From Planococcus versutus (GTDB lineage Bacteria; Bacillota; Bacilli; Bacillales_A; Planococcaceae): a stretch of DNA of 64,000 nucleotides. The DNA lies in assembly GCF_001186155.3 (NCBI RefSeq), contig NZ_CP016540.2:1156001-1220000 (forward strand), read 5' to 3'. Positions 43,994-53,597 of the stretch are shown here, in pieces (position 1 is the stretch's first letter; each line of letters starts with the position of its first letter). Both the position numbers and the translations under genes were made by a program. Below the pieces are notes generated by a model. It made no database searches, was not told where the DNA came from, and saw nothing but the letters and a program-made list of their open reading frames with translations.

Positions 43994-44908
43994 ATGACAT
44001 ATGCATTAGAAATAAACGACTTGAAAAAGGTCTATACTGGCGGCGTTGAGGCTTTGCGTGGCATCGATTTGAAAGTAGCAGAAGGAGACTTCTACGCTCT
44101 CTTAGGTCCTAACGGGGCTGGGAAATCTACGACTATCGGGATTGTGACATCCCTTGTCAATAAGACATCAGGAAAAGTCAAAGTCTTCGGCTATGATATG
44201 GACACGCAGTTAATGCAGGCGAAGCTGCAGATTGGTCTGGTCCCCCAGGAGTTCAACTTCAGTCCTTTTGAAACGGTCCAACAGATTGTCGTGAACCAGG
44301 CAGGTTATTACGGCGTGTCAAGGAAGGAAGCATTAGAGCGCAGCGAAAAGTACTTGAAGCAATCTGATTTATGGGAGAAAAAAAATGTTCAAGCACGGAT
44401 GCTTTCCGGAGGGATGAAACGTCGACTGATGATCTCACGCGCCTTGATGCATGAACCGCGTCTACTTATTCTTGATGAGCCGACGGCGGGTGTGGACATT
44501 GAATTGAGACGAGAGATGTGGGCGTTTCTGAAAGAGTTGAATGATAATGGTACGACGATAATTTTGACAACACATTATTTGGAAGAAGCGGAGATGTTAT
44601 GTCGCAATATTGGTATTATTCAAAAAGGGCAGCTAATTGAAGATACAAGTATGAAATCATTGCTTGCTAAGCTTCAGTTTGAAACCATTATTTTAGATAT
44701 TGAATCTTCAGGACAAATTCCGATGATTAAAGGCTATAAGAGTGAACTTATGGATGAAGGATCTCTTTCTGTGGAAGTAGGGCGTGATCAAGGAATCAAC
44801 GAACTGTTTAACCAATTGACAGAACAAGGGATTAAAGTGTTGTCGATGCGTAATAAGTCTAATCGATTAGAAGAGTTATTTTTAAAACTTACAAAAGAAA
44901 CTGCTTAG
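43994..44908 (+). CDS. ABC-2 type transporter ATP-binding protein
   Basis: 304 aa. Walker A GPNGAGKST (about 38-46), signature MLSGGMKRRL, Walker B LLILDEPTAGVD, switch His in TTHYLEEAE; C-terminal ~80-residue extension typical of DrrA/YadG subunits. ATG 43994 after TTAGGAG. Followed 12 nt later by its permease. Confidence 0.92.
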   Translation: MTYALEINDLKKVYTGGVEALRGIDLKVAEGDFYALLGPNGAGKSTTIGIVTSLVNKTSGKVKVFGYDMDTQLMQAKLQIGLVPQEFNFSPFETVQQIVVNQAGYYGVSRKEALERSEKYLKQSDLWEKKNVQARMLSGGMKRRLMISRALMHEPRLLILDEPTAGVDIELRREMWAFLKELNDNGTTIILTTHYLEEAEMLCRNIGIIQKGQLIEDTSMKSLLAKLQFETIILDIESSGQIPMIKGYKSELMDEGSLSVEVGRDQGINELFNQLTEQGIKVLSMRNKSNRLEELFLKLTKETA

Positions 44909-44920
44909 TGGAGGATTCAC

Positions 44921-45691
44921 ATGTTCAAACTATATTTAGTAGCATTAAAAGGCTTGGCGGTCAAAGAAACGAACCGTTATCTTAGAATTTGGATCCAAAC
45001 ATTGGTTCCGCCTGTTATTACAACTTCCTTATACTTTATCATCTTTGGGAATTTGATTGGTAAAAGAATTGGCGAAATGGAAGGATTCTCCTACATGGAG
45101 TTTATTGTCCCTGGATTGATTATGATGTCAGTCATTACGAGTTCCTATTCGAATGTCTCGTCTTCATTTTTCTCACAAAAGTTTCAAAAGAATATTGAAG
45201 AACTATTGGTCGCTCCTGTCCCGACCCATATTATTATTTGGGGCTTTGTGATTGGAGGACTAGGAAGAAGTATTCTGGTAGGGGTACTGGTCACGATTAT
45301 CTCGCTACTTTTTGTTCCGTTGCAAGTCTATTCTTGGAGTATTGTCATATTAACGTTTTTAATGACGTCTATTTTGTTTTCTTTAGCAGGTCTGTTGAAC
45401 GGTATTTTTGCAAAATCATTTGACGATGTGTCTATTGTTCCTACTTTTATTCTTCAGCCATTGACTTACCTAGGTGGCGTATTCTTTGCCATCTCGATGT
45501 TGCCTCCATTTTGGCAGTTTGTATCAAAGTTCAACCCGATTGTTTACATGATTTCTGGATTCCGATTCGGGATTCTCGGTGTAATCGATGTACCGATTCT
45601 ATTCTCTATTCTCATTTCGATTGTTTTTGTGGTTGTACTTTACGGATTCAATTGGTATCTGATTGAAAAAGGCCGTGGACTGAGAAGTTAA
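44921..45691 (+). CDS. ABC-2 type transporter permease
   Basis: 256 aa, six membrane segments. YadH-like blocks GFSYMEFIVPGLIMMSVI and the ABC-2 signature QPLTYLGGVFFAISMLPPFW. GGAGG before ATG 44921. With the previous gene it makes a complete two-component exporter, cargo unknown. Confidence 0.92.
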   Translation: MFKLYLVALKGLAVKETNRYLRIWIQTLVPPVITTSLYFIIFGNLIGKRIGEMEGFSYMEFIVPGLIMMSVITSSYSNVSSSFFSQKFQKNIEELLVAPVPTHIIIWGFVIGGLGRSILVGVLVTIISLLFVPLQVYSWSIVILTFLMTSILFSLAGLLNGIFAKSFDDVSIVPTFILQPLTYLGGVFFAISMLPPFWQFVSKFNPIVYMISGFRFGILGVIDVPILFSILISIVFVVVLYGFNWYLIEKGRGLRS

Positions 45692-45984
45692 TATCTATTG
45701 TACTTACTCAATAAACCCTTAAAAGCTAGACAATTCAAACAACCTTTCACATTGAAAATCCTGATTCGCCTAGTTTCTAAATAAAAAATCACTGAATACC
45801 GGCATACCTTTGGAAGCGTTTTTAGTCCTTTGAATCGAATTCTCAAAGATAAGTAGAAAAGAACCTCTGAGAGTAAAATAGCCCATTTCGGAATATCAAC
45901 TATTAAGGTGCCGTCAACATTCGTAGAAGCAACTTGGGTTACATCAGATTCACACGATGACAACTGATCAAATGACTTTGTCAT
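45688..45984 (-). CDS. Doubtful 98-aa frame
   Basis: Open frame on the minus strand with no ribosome binding site, no recognised motif and biased basic composition in its second half. It overlaps the permease stop by 4 nt. Probably chance or a remnant. Confidence 0.15.
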   Translation of the reverse strand: MTKSFDQLSSCESDVTQVASTNVDGTLIVDIPKWAILLSEVLFYLSLRIRFKGLKTLPKVCRYSVIFYLETRRIRIFNVKGCLNCLAFKGLLSKYNRY

Positions 45985-46442
45985 TGTCTATAAAAGAACC
46001 GCAACTGGATAGTGGTCCTTAAATTTAGAGTTCAAATCTAAATTTTGGGGTGCACTACCATATCTTTTCTCCTTTTTATTCGTGAGATTAAGATTTTGCG
46101 AACATATAGATTTAAGCTTAAGGGAAGATAACCAATATTGGCTATCTTCCTTTTTGGGAGTTCATAATTTATTAGTTTTGATAATGTGATGATATGTAAA
46201 CTAGTTGAATTATTTTTAACTATAAATTTCTTTTAAAAAAGCAGATTGACTATTGAGAGCGTAAAAAGAATATATCAAAACTAATGAGACCAATTATTAT
46301 ATTCACTTTTTTTCTTCTCAACGAAACTTCCCAATGAATATTGGAGTGCGCTGATTGTGCTTTAGGCGATTGAGAAATCTTACGCATTCTATGCCACTGC
46401 TTACGAAGACCCGCTTTGCCACTACGAAGTTTTGGAGTTAAT
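45692..46442. other. Long intergenic stretch
   Basis: Holds a palindrome AAATTTAGA/TCTAAATTT (46019-46046), the B-like remnant and terminator listed next, and near 46360-46440 a short startless frame (AIEKSYAFYATAYEDPL) that may be a gene tail. No intact gene seen. Confidence 0.4.
46062..46156 (+). repeat. B-like remnant plus terminator hairpin
   Basis: ATCTTTTCTCCTTTTT and ATTCGTGAG...TTTTGCGAAC (to 46104) match the right half of B units. Then GGAAGATA/TATCTTCC with CCAATATTGG centre and TTTTT (46123-46155) forms a terminator. Confidence 0.55.
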
Positions 46443-46475
46443 CAAAAAAACAACCCGGGAAAGCCCAGGTTGTGT
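46443..46475 (-). terminator. Terminator of the SDR pseudogene
   Basis: ACAACCTGGG/CCCGGGTTGT stem on the minus strand followed by TTTTTTT. Confidence 0.8.
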
Positions 46476-46481
46476 GAGTGA

Positions 46482-47260
46482 TCAATATTTATACGATTGG
46501 CCGCTGTCGATCGGGATGACGGTGGCGTTGATAAATTTAGCTGCATCGGACAAAAGAAAAGCGACTAAGTTGCTAACTTCTTCAGGCTTGCCGAAGCGTT
46601 TCATTGGGTTGACGCTGACAAATTCTGTGCCCGCGGCTTCCCAGTCGTCACCGGCCATTTGCTTTAATGAGCCTTCGACCATCGGCGTCATGATGGCGCC
46701 CGGTGCGATGGCGTTGATGCTGACGCCATACTGACCGTATTCAATACCAGAGTTTCGCGTCAAGCCAACAACACCATGCTTGCTGCGTAGCCAGACTGGT
46801 TGCCGACGCCGCGAATACCGCCGACAGACGCTGTATTAACGATTGATCCGTAGCCTTGTTCTTTCATAATTTTCAAGACGTACTTCATGCCGAAGAATAC
46901 GCCGTTCAGGTTGACGCTAACGACTTTTTCAAACTCATCTGAGCCATAGTCTTCCGTCAAGTTCTGTTTGCCTTCGATGCCCGCGTTGTTAAAAAAACCA
47001 TCGATTTTTCCGAATGTATCAACTGTAAACTAGACGAAGTTATGGACTTGTTGCTCATCGGTAACATTCGCTTCGAAAAGTTTAATAGACGCATCTGGTA
47101 TTTGCGCCAAAATATCGCTTTTTCCTGCTTCAAGCGATTCTTTGTTCATATCGACGAGAACAAGTTTACCGCCTTGTGCTGCGATCGAAGGGGCGGCGGC
47201 TAGCCCGAGAACTGATCCTCCGCCTGTGATAAGGATGACTTTGTCTGTGTAATTAATCAT
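46482..47260 (-). pseudogene. SDR family oxidoreductase gene, interrupted
   Basis: Classical SDR in three pieces: LITGGGSVLGLAAA start; TAG stop at 47032-47030 after VHNFV; then FGKIDGFFNNAGIEG and VNTASVGGIRG; a small deletion near 46775 that removes the catalytic Lys of YAASK and shifts the frame; then GVSINAIAPGAIMTPMVEG to the normal C-terminus. Start ATG 47260 after AGAGAG. Two independent lesions indicate a dead gene. Confidence 0.85.
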
Positions 47261-47290
47261 GAAAACATCTCTCTTTTATAGGTATGATAA

Positions 47291-47718
47291 ACTGAAAATA
47301 AGTTACTCTTTGAACTTCGTAAAGAAATGTTCCAGCAAATCAAGCGGACATGTACGGAGCGCTACGACCTTGGAGCGGACATTCCGACACCAGCGATGGG
47401 TGCGAACTCGTTTGAATTAATCAGCTTCGTTTACGATAACCGCTCATTTTTCAATTTGTATTTGCTCAAAGACACGATTCCAGGACTTCATGAAGAACTG
47501 CCGCAAGCAATTTTCGAGATGCTCGAGGAGCGATTTACATTCACTCCGCTCGGTGACCACAACATTAATTCAGCGCAATTCAAATTGCATATGGCGCACG
47601 GCACAGCAGGGGTCATACTGGCCAGCGCAAAACCGGCTATGAAAAATCACCGAAAGAAATGACTGATGTTTTAATCGGCATCGTGCTTGCTTTCGCCGCA
47701 GGATTCAAAGTAAGCTGA
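47291..47718 (+). pseudogene. TetR-family regulator remnant (C-terminal domain only)
   Basis: No HTH. The frame begins right after a stop and reads KLLFELRKEMFQQIKR..., ligand-domain-like GANSFELISFVYDNRSFF, then needs a one-base shift near 47631 to continue TGYEKSPKEMTDVLIGIVLA to TGA 47718. Divergent from the dead SDR, the usual arrangement for a local repressor. Confidence 0.65.
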
Positions 47719-47766
47719 ACGTAAAACCAGTATGCTGGCTTTTCTAACTTTTACGAGCAAAATGAA

Positions 47767-47940
47767 GTGGCTATAGTGCCACAAGAACAACAAGCATTTG
47801 CAGAGTGGTTCCGTCAATGCTGGGAAACCGCCGGTGGAGATTCACTGAATTTGCCTTCGTATTTTGTTTTTCACGATGAGTATAAATCCTATGATTTGAA
47901 GAATAAGCAATGGATTATGGATGATGATAAGTGGGCATAA
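47767..47940 (+). pseudogene. C-terminal fragment of an unidentified gene
   Basis: 57 codons, VAIVPQEQQAFAEWFRQCWE... to WIMDDDKWA, with protein-like composition and no proper start signal. Confidence 0.35.
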
Positions 47941-48001
47941 CTAGTGTTAAAGCAAGTAAATTAATATTTTTAGCTGTTTCGAAACTACTAGGAGGATCAA
48001 T

Positions 48002-48478
48002 ATGGAAGTAATATATCTTGCAGGTGGCTGTTTATGGGGAGTAGAGGCGTTTATAAAAACGTTACCTGGCATTACATTTACAGAAGCTGGAAGAGCCAAC
48101 GGAACAAGCTGCATTCTCGATGGGGACTATGATGGCTATGCCGAATGTGTAAAAACAGAGTTTGATCCGTCAGTTGTGACATGTAAAGAACTAATGGGTT
48201 ACTTATTTGAAATTATCGATCCGTACAGTTTGAACAAACAAGGGCAAGACGTTGGCGAGAAATACAGAACGGGTGTATATAGCGAGAAATCTGAGCATTT
48301 AGAAGAAGCAAAGGCGTTTCTTTGGAAGAGAGATGATTTTGACCTTGTTAAGGTCGAAGTGCGGCCTCTTACAAACTACTTGAAGAGCGCAAAAGAACAT
48401 CAAGACCGGTTGGCCCGATGTCCAAATGATTATTGTCATATACCTGAGGACCTTTTACATAAGTATAAGAATGCATAG
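48002..48478 (+). CDS. MsrA-like peptide methionine sulfoxide reductase
   Basis: 158 aa. Active-site AGGCLWGVEAF (Cys about residue 10; most MsrA have GGCFW), DPYSLNKQGQDVGEKYRTGV and the late SAKEHQDRL block. Start ATG 48002 after AGGAGG. This Leu-variant subgroup is common in Bacillales; activity on Met-sulfoxide is likely but not certain. Own terminator follows. Confidence 0.8.
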   Translation: MEVIYLAGGCLWGVEAFIKTLPGITFTEAGRANGTSCILDGDYDGYAECVKTEFDPSVVTCKELMGYLFEIIDPYSLNKQGQDVGEKYRTGVYSEKSEHLEEAKAFLWKRDDFDLVKVEVRPLTNYLKSAKEHQDRLARCPNDYCHIPEDLLHKYKNA

Positions 48479-48504
48479 ATACAGTAGACCATTATCTAAC
48501 AAGA

Positions 48505-48531
48505 AGAAGCTCTAATGAGAGCTTCTTTTTT
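48505..48531 (+). terminator. Terminator of the msrA-like gene
   Basis: AGAAGCTCT/AGAGCTTCT, loop AATG, T run. Confidence 0.9.
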
Positions 48532-48727
48532 GCTAGTTAGAATTTCTAAAATATTACAAAAATATTTCATTATTAGAAGAAAAAGAAATGTCTCTGTAAC
48601 AGTATGCGTATTTTAAACTGTTATACTAGGCGAGTCGCAATTTTCGAAGAAACCTATACAATTTTGACTCACACCTATATGAAATACATAGATTTAACAT
48701 TTAAAGAATTGGAAGGAGATCGACTAC

Positions 48728-50218
48728 ATGATTTCAAAATGGATGATAACTAGTTTGTCTTCTGTATTAGCTTTAACAATGTTGATGCCAACAGCTAATG
48801 CAGATACATTAAGCGAATTAGAACAGAGACAGCAAAACATGCAGCAGCAGCAAAGTGAGTTAAATTCAGGCATTACTGAAAAGTCAGGACAAATCAATCG
48901 AAATGTATCCAAGCTAGAACAACTTGCAGCAAAAATTACAGATTTGAACACACAAATCAATAATACAGAAGCAAAAATTAACAGTATTCAAGCTGAAATT
49001 GATCAAACGAAAATAGAAATCGATGAGCTAAAAAAATCAATTGTAGAGCTGGAACGAAAAATTGAGGAACGTACACAATTGTTGAAAGAACGAGCGCGTG
49101 CAATCCAATTGAGTGGCGGTTCTGTAGACTATATTGATGTTCTTCTAGGTGCAAACAGTTTCGTCGATTTCATAGATCGTTTTTCTGCGGTCAATACATT
49201 AATTGAAGCTGACCGTGAAATTATGAGCCAACAAGCGGCAGATAAAGAGCTACTAGCCAAACAAAAAAAACAAGTAGAGTCTAAACTAGCAGAACAAGAA
49301 TCGCACCGCGCAGAATTAGTGGAGTTAAAATCATCTTTGGATAACCAAAAAGCCAAACAAGCAGGTGTTGTGCAAAACTTAGAGACTGAGCAACAACGAT
49401 TAGCAACAGAAAAAGGCGGTTTAGAAAACAAACGTACTGAGGTTATCAAAATTAGTGCAGATTTAGAAAAACAAATTATGGAAGAGCAAGCACGTTTAGC
49501 AGAAATTGCAAGAAAAGCTGAAGAAGAGCGTCAACGAAAAATAGCAGCTGAGAAAGCTGCAGCCGAAGCTCGTGCAATAGCCGAAGCACAAGCAGCCGAA
49601 GAGGCTCGTGCAATCGTTGCAAAAGAAGAAGCCAATGCAAAAGCGTTAGCAGAAGCAAAAGCACGTGCACAAGTTGCAACAGAAAAGGCACGTGAAGCAG
49701 AAGCTGAAAGTAGTGCTAGAGCTGAATCTGCACAAGTTAAACCAACTAGCAAACCAAAAGCATCAATTCCTTCTGTGAACATTCCTGAAAAAGTGGAAGC
49801 AGCGCCTTCACCTAGCGCTATGTTTATTAGACCCGTTTCTGGACGATACTCATCAGGTTTTGGCGGAAGAGATATTGGTTCAGGTGCTGAATCACATCTT
49901 GGACAAGACATTGCTAATATAACAGGCACTCCAATTTCTGCAGCGGCATCTGGCTATGTTTCTTTTGCAGGTAATATGGGTGGCTATGGTAACGTCGTAA
50001 TTTTGACGCATTCAATCAATGGTCAATCGTATGCAACGGTTTACGGTCACATGAGCGCTATCAATGTTTCTGCTGGCCAAGCAGTCTCACAAGGTCAAAA
50101 TGTTGGACTAGTCGGCAGCACAGGACGTTCTACCGGACCTCATCTTCACTTTGAAGTTCACATTGGTTCTTGGAATGGGGCTCGCTCAAACGCAGTGGAC
50201 CCGATGAACTATTTCTAA
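48728..50218 (+). CDS. Secreted M23 murein hydrolase with N-terminal coiled coil (CwlO/EnvC-like)
   Basis: 496 aa. Signal peptide cleaved near ANA-D (about residue 25); coiled coil about 27-110 and 150-250; Ala/Glu-rich helical linker about 250-335; LytM/M23 domain about 365-496 with zinc ligands in HLGQD and HLHFE and a middle YGHMS. Acts on peptidoglycan outside the membrane. GGAAGGAG before ATG 48728. No FtsEX-like genes nearby. Confidence 0.9.
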   Translation: MISKWMITSLSSVLALTMLMPTANADTLSELEQRQQNMQQQQSELNSGITEKSGQINRNVSKLEQLAAKITDLNTQINNTEAKINSIQAEIDQTKIEIDELKKSIVELERKIEERTQLLKERARAIQLSGGSVDYIDVLLGANSFVDFIDRFSAVNTLIEADREIMSQQAADKELLAKQKKQVESKLAEQESHRAELVELKSSLDNQKAKQAGVVQNLETEQQRLATEKGGLENKRTEVIKISADLEKQIMEEQARLAEIARKAEEERQRKIAAEKAAAEARAIAEAQAAEEARAIVAKEEANAKALAEAKARAQVATEKAREAEAESSARAESAQVKPTSKPKASIPSVNIPEKVEAAPSPSAMFIRPVSGRYSSGFGGRDIGSGAESHLGQDIANITGTPISAAASGYVSFAGNMGGYGNVVILTHSINGQSYATVYGHMSAINVSAGQAVSQGQNVGLVGSTGRSTGPHLHFEVHIGSWNGARSNAVDPMNYF

Positions 50219-50470
50219 GATAAGTGAAAAATCAACCCTCAATCAGCGAAACTTTAATTAGTGAGCAGATTCGGGTTTTTATTTTCCAAGCTTTAGTGAA
50301 TGAAGCTTTCTTGAATTTTTGGGAATACATCTATAACTTCAAGCACATTAGCTACCCAATTAATTGAACTAGCTCTAATTAATTTACTTAATGTAGGGTA
50401 TAGAAGTAGAGAGATGTAGTGAATATCAATCAACTGCGAATGGATGAAATAATTAAAGGAGGAGTTTTAA
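50219..50470. other. Intergenic stretch with possible terminator
   Basis: ACCCTCAATC...GGGTTTTTATTTT (50238-50283) could form an imperfect terminator for the M23 gene. Nothing else recognised. Confidence 0.4.
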
Positions 50471-51136
50471 GTGAATGATTCAATCAAGGCTTTTGTATTC
50501 GACGTCTATGGGACATTGTTTGATGTAACGGCGATTAAAAAGGAATGCGAAGAACTATATCCTGGATATGGCGAGAAAATTAGTCAGACGTGGAGATCCA
50601 AGCAAGTGGAATATTTCATGCTTCGTCAGCTTATGGGTAATTATGCTTCATTGTATTCCATTACACATGACGCTTTAACATATGCACTTAACGAAAACGA
50701 CTTGCAATCAAGTGAGCAACATGAGAAACACTTACTAGAAGCCTATCTTCAGTTGCCGCTTTACTCGGAATCAAAAGAAGTTCTTACGCAATTAAAAGAT
50801 AAGAATTTAGTCGTATTTTCAAACGGCTCTCATGATATGTTAGATCCTTTGGTTAAACATGCTGGACTAGAAGAGCTATTTAACCAAGTCCTCAGCATTG
50901 ATGACATAAAACAATTTAAACCGACTCCAGCTTCTTATCACTATGCGTTAGAAAAGCTTGGACTAGAAAGCTATGAAGTGTTATTCATGTCATCAAATGG
51001 CTGGGATGTTTCAGGAGCTAAAAGTTTTGGATTTCAAACCGCGTGGATTAACCGAAAAGGCTTGCCGTTAGAAGAACTTGATTTGGAGCCTGATTATGTA
51101 TTTGATGACTTGAATGGATTACTAAAGTGGAAGTAG
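50471..51136 (+). CDS. HAD superfamily, haloacid dehalogenase type II-like
   Basis: 221 aa. Motif I DVYGTLFD (nucleophile Asp about 10), motif II VVFSNGS, Lys in FKPTPASY and motif III/IV SSNGWDVSGAKSFG match L-2-haloacid dehalogenases. Start GTG 50471 after AAAGGAGGAG. May act on haloacids or phosphoesters; not resolvable. Confidence 0.88.
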   Translation: MNDSIKAFVFDVYGTLFDVTAIKKECEELYPGYGEKISQTWRSKQVEYFMLRQLMGNYASLYSITHDALTYALNENDLQSSEQHEKHLLEAYLQLPLYSESKEVLTQLKDKNLVVFSNGSHDMLDPLVKHAGLEELFNQVLSIDDIKQFKPTPASYHYALEKLGLESYEVLFMSSNGWDVSGAKSFGFQTAWINRKGLPLEELDLEPDYVFDDLNGLLKWK

Positions 51137-51212
51137 ATGAAGTAGAATTTTGTTGAAAATGAAGTAGCGGGTACAAATTATCCGATGTTACTGGTGAAAT
51201 AGTAGTATGCTG

Positions 51213-51240
51213 AAAAAAAAGCTCAATTAGGGCTTTTTTA
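51213..51240 (+). terminator. Terminator of the HAD gene
   Basis: AAAAAAGCtC/GgGCTTTTTT, loop AATTA. Confidence 0.7.
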
Positions 51241-51873
51241 TTATAGTTGGATAATCGTAATTCTTACAGGATTGTCTCACTTTTTCTAAGGACTAGAGCA
51301 GACGTATTCAATTGCCGTATTTATTGATTATTACTGTAGAAGAATTTGAATAGAGTAGCTTGATGGTTTCTGGCATCTATTCTTCAGCAACCTTGCTGGC
51401 GGGTTTTTTGTTGTTTATATCGGCAAGATGAGTGATGTGGTTATGCACTTGGATTGGCAAAACTTGATGGCATGATTAGTTCGGCTGCGTTTCCACTGCT
51501 TAATGTGTGATTGTTCAGGCATTAGTTAATTCCGGTATGACGTTCCAATGGTTTTCTGTTTTTTCAATCGAATCACTGGTTCCAAAAAAACAGCGACTGC
51601 ATTGAGCTTAATGGCAGTCATTGGCTTCTCGGTAACTTTTTTGGCCGTCTACTTGCTTGATAAAATCAATGTGCTGTGAATGTTGGTAAACGTTTTGCAG
51701 GCGAAATTGCATCTGTTTTTTGTTAAAATAAGCTGACGCATAATCTGGTGCTATTTTGTTTGAGATCGTTTGGAGATCCATACTGGGGATCAAACGAGTA
51801 ACACTCAGCCTTATCTGGCCAAACTATTTGGGCTGTTTTATGATTTCTTTAGTGAGTATAAAGAAATACTACA
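51241..51873. pseudogene. Decayed region with a transporter tail
   Basis: No intact gene. At about 51532-51679 the plus strand reads RYDVPMVFCFFNRITGSKKT and then a hydrophobic VIGFSVTFLAVYLLDKINVL ending at TGA, the likely last membrane helix of a lost transporter. Other frames nearby are broken. Confidence 0.4.
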
Positions 51874-51910
51874 AAAACGCAGAAAAGGATTTTGTTCCTT
51901 TCTGCGTTTT
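51874..51910. terminator. Terminator of the mnmL-mnmM operon
   Basis: AAAACGCAGAAAAGG/CCTTTCTGCGTTTT, between the decayed region and mnmM. Confidence 0.85.
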
Positions 51911-51922
51911 CTAATAAGTGAT

Positions 51923-52474
51923 CTATTTTTTCTCAATTGCTAGCAAAAAAGGCGGCGAATGTTGCTGATTGATAAATTCGTATTTAAGAACGTCAAAGAA
52001 TTTTTGCGGTAAAGTTGAAACAAATCCCATTACAGCGTCTCGTTCTTCATGGCCGCCTTCATGTCCACTATAAACGACAACTAGTAAAACACCGTTAATT
52101 TTTAAAAGATCTAAGCTTTGTTCGAGAGCCGATAGCGTACTTTGTGCTGTCGTGATAATGCTATGGTCGCCTTTTGGCAAATAGCCAAGATTGAAAACGG
52201 CTGCTGAAATTGGCTCCGTAACGTACTCTTTTATTTTGGCATGACTGTCGTGAATAAGAGTGACATGTTGAAATTTTTTGACGCGTTCGTTAGTGGCTTC
52301 TATTGCTTCTGCTTGGATGTCAAAAGCAAAAACCTTGCCCGTAGATCCAGTCAGCTCTGCTAGAAAATGCGTATCGTGACCGTTGCCGGCAGTGCCGTCG
52401 ATGACCGAGTCTCCTAAAGAAACAGCTTGTTCAAGCAATGATTTTGTAAAAGGCAACACGCGCTTCAAAGTCAT
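51923..52474 (-). CDS. mnmM: tRNA 5-aminomethyl(-2-thio)uridine methyltransferase MnmM (YtqB)
   Basis: 183 aa class I SAM methyltransferase. SAM loop IDGTAGNGHDTHFLAE (about 26-41), and FNLGYLPKGDHS, a signature of YtqB. It methylates nm5(s2)U34 to mnm5(s2)U34 in tRNA of Gram-positive bacteria that lack the MnmC route. Its start overlaps the mnmL stop (ATGA), fitting sequential steps. Confidence 0.88.
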   Translation of the reverse strand: MTLKRVLPFTKSLLEQAVSLGDSVIDGTAGNGHDTHFLAELTGSTGKVFAFDIQAEAIEATNERVKKFQHVTLIHDSHAKIKEYVTEPISAAVFNLGYLPKGDHSIITTAQSTLSALEQSLDLLKINGVLLVVVYSGHEGGHEERDAVMGFVSTLPQKFFDVLKYEFINQQHSPPFLLAIEKK

Positions 52475-53424
52475 AACGTCACACTCTTTGTCACTAGTTT
52501 TCCTTGCCAGCTACTGCGTCGCTCGAGTTCTGCGTCAATGCCGTTTAAAACTTCCCATTTGTTTGCACTCCACATTGGACCAATCATCAAGTCGATTGGA
52601 CCATCACCGGTAATGCGCTGTACCACCATGTCAGGTGGCAGCACTTCAAGTTGGTCAGCTACTAAATTGATATACTCTTGCTTTTCTAAAAACTCGACCA
52701 TGCCTTTTTCGTATTGTTTTACCATTGGCGTGCCTTTTAATAAGTGCAAAAGATGAATTTTAATACCTTGCACATCGAGTTTGGCTACTTCACGTGCGGT
52801 TTCCATCATCATATCACGATCTTCTAGCGGCAAGCCGTTAATAATGTGTGTGCAAACACGAATGCCTCGCTTACGTAGTTTCGTGACACCTTCGATGTAG
52901 GCCTCAAAATCATGAGCTCTGTTAACTAAAAGAGCTGTTCGCTCGTGAACCGTTTGAAGTCCAAGCTCAACCCATAAATAGGTTCGTTCGTTTAATTCAG
53001 CTAAGTAATCAACAACGTCGTTGGGCAAACAGTCGGGACGCGTCGCAATGCTTAAGCCAATGACATTTTCTTGTTCGAGTGCAGCTTCAAACTTTTCTTT
53101 TATGACAGGCAGTGGTGCATGGGTATTTGTATAGGCTTGGAAATAAGCCATGTATTTGGCATCTTTCCATTTGCGGTGCATTTTTTCTTTTATATTGTCG
53201 AACTGCTTGGGAATCGAATCAACGCGATTACCCGCAAAGTCACCAGACCCAGCGACGCTACAAAATGTACAGCCTCCATGTGCAACGGTACCGTCCCGGT
53301 TAGGACAGTCAAAGCCTGCATCTAACGCGATTTTCATCACTTTAAAGCCAAAATGATCGCGTAAATGGCGATTCCATGTATAGTATCGTTTTCCATCAGA
53401 TGAAAAAGGAAATTCTGTATTCAC
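52471..53424 (-). CDS. mnmL: Radical SAM protein MnmL (YtqA, TIGR01212 type)
   Basis: About 317 aa. Cluster-binding Cys in FDCPNRDGTVAHGGCTFC (CX11CX2C, about residues 36-51). Known role for YtqA: converting the cmnm5 group of wobble uridine to nm5, before MnmM. I prefer GTG 53424 (VNTEFPF), 9 nt after AGAGGAG; the frame extends eight codons further upstream but that part contains the RBS. Confidence 0.88.
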   Translation of the reverse strand: MNTEFPFSSDGKRYYTWNRHLRDHFGFKVMKIALDAGFDCPNRDGTVAHGGCTFCSVAGSGDFAGNRVDSIPKQFDNIKEKMHRKWKDAKYMAYFQAYTNTHAPLPVIKEKFEAALEQENVIGLSIATRPDCLPNDVVDYLAELNERTYLWVELGLQTVHERTALLVNRAHDFEAYIEGVTKLRKRGIRVCTHIINGLPLEDRDMMMETAREVAKLDVQGIKIHLLHLLKGTPMVKQYEKGMVEFLEKQEYINLVADQLEVLPPDMVVQRITGDGPIDLMIGPMWSANKWEVLNGIDAELERRSSWQGKLVTKSVTL

Positions 53425-53597
53425 TCGTAACAACTCCTCTAATAACATTGTAGCATGTCACAGAAACCGTCAACAATGCTTGGGGTACTTGTGTTAATTT
53501 TTATGAATATTGCGTTTAGCGTAATAGTTTGTTTAAATTGGTATGGAAGCGTTTTAATAATCAGTTTTAGTTGATGAGTCAGAGGAGGCATAATGGG

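Noticed and set aside
45688..45984. Transposase fragment after the ABC permease
   Set aside because: No DDE-type motif, inverted repeats or RBS could be seen; left as a doubtful frame.
47000..47040. Apparent family B 5' box (TAGTTTACAGTTGATACATT on the minus strand)
   Set aside because: It encodes the normal SDR segment FTVDTFGK; similarity to the box is coincidental.
49531..49929. Alanine/serine-rich minus-strand frame inside the M23 gene
   Set aside because: Shadow of the repetitive Ala/Glu linker codons on the other strand.
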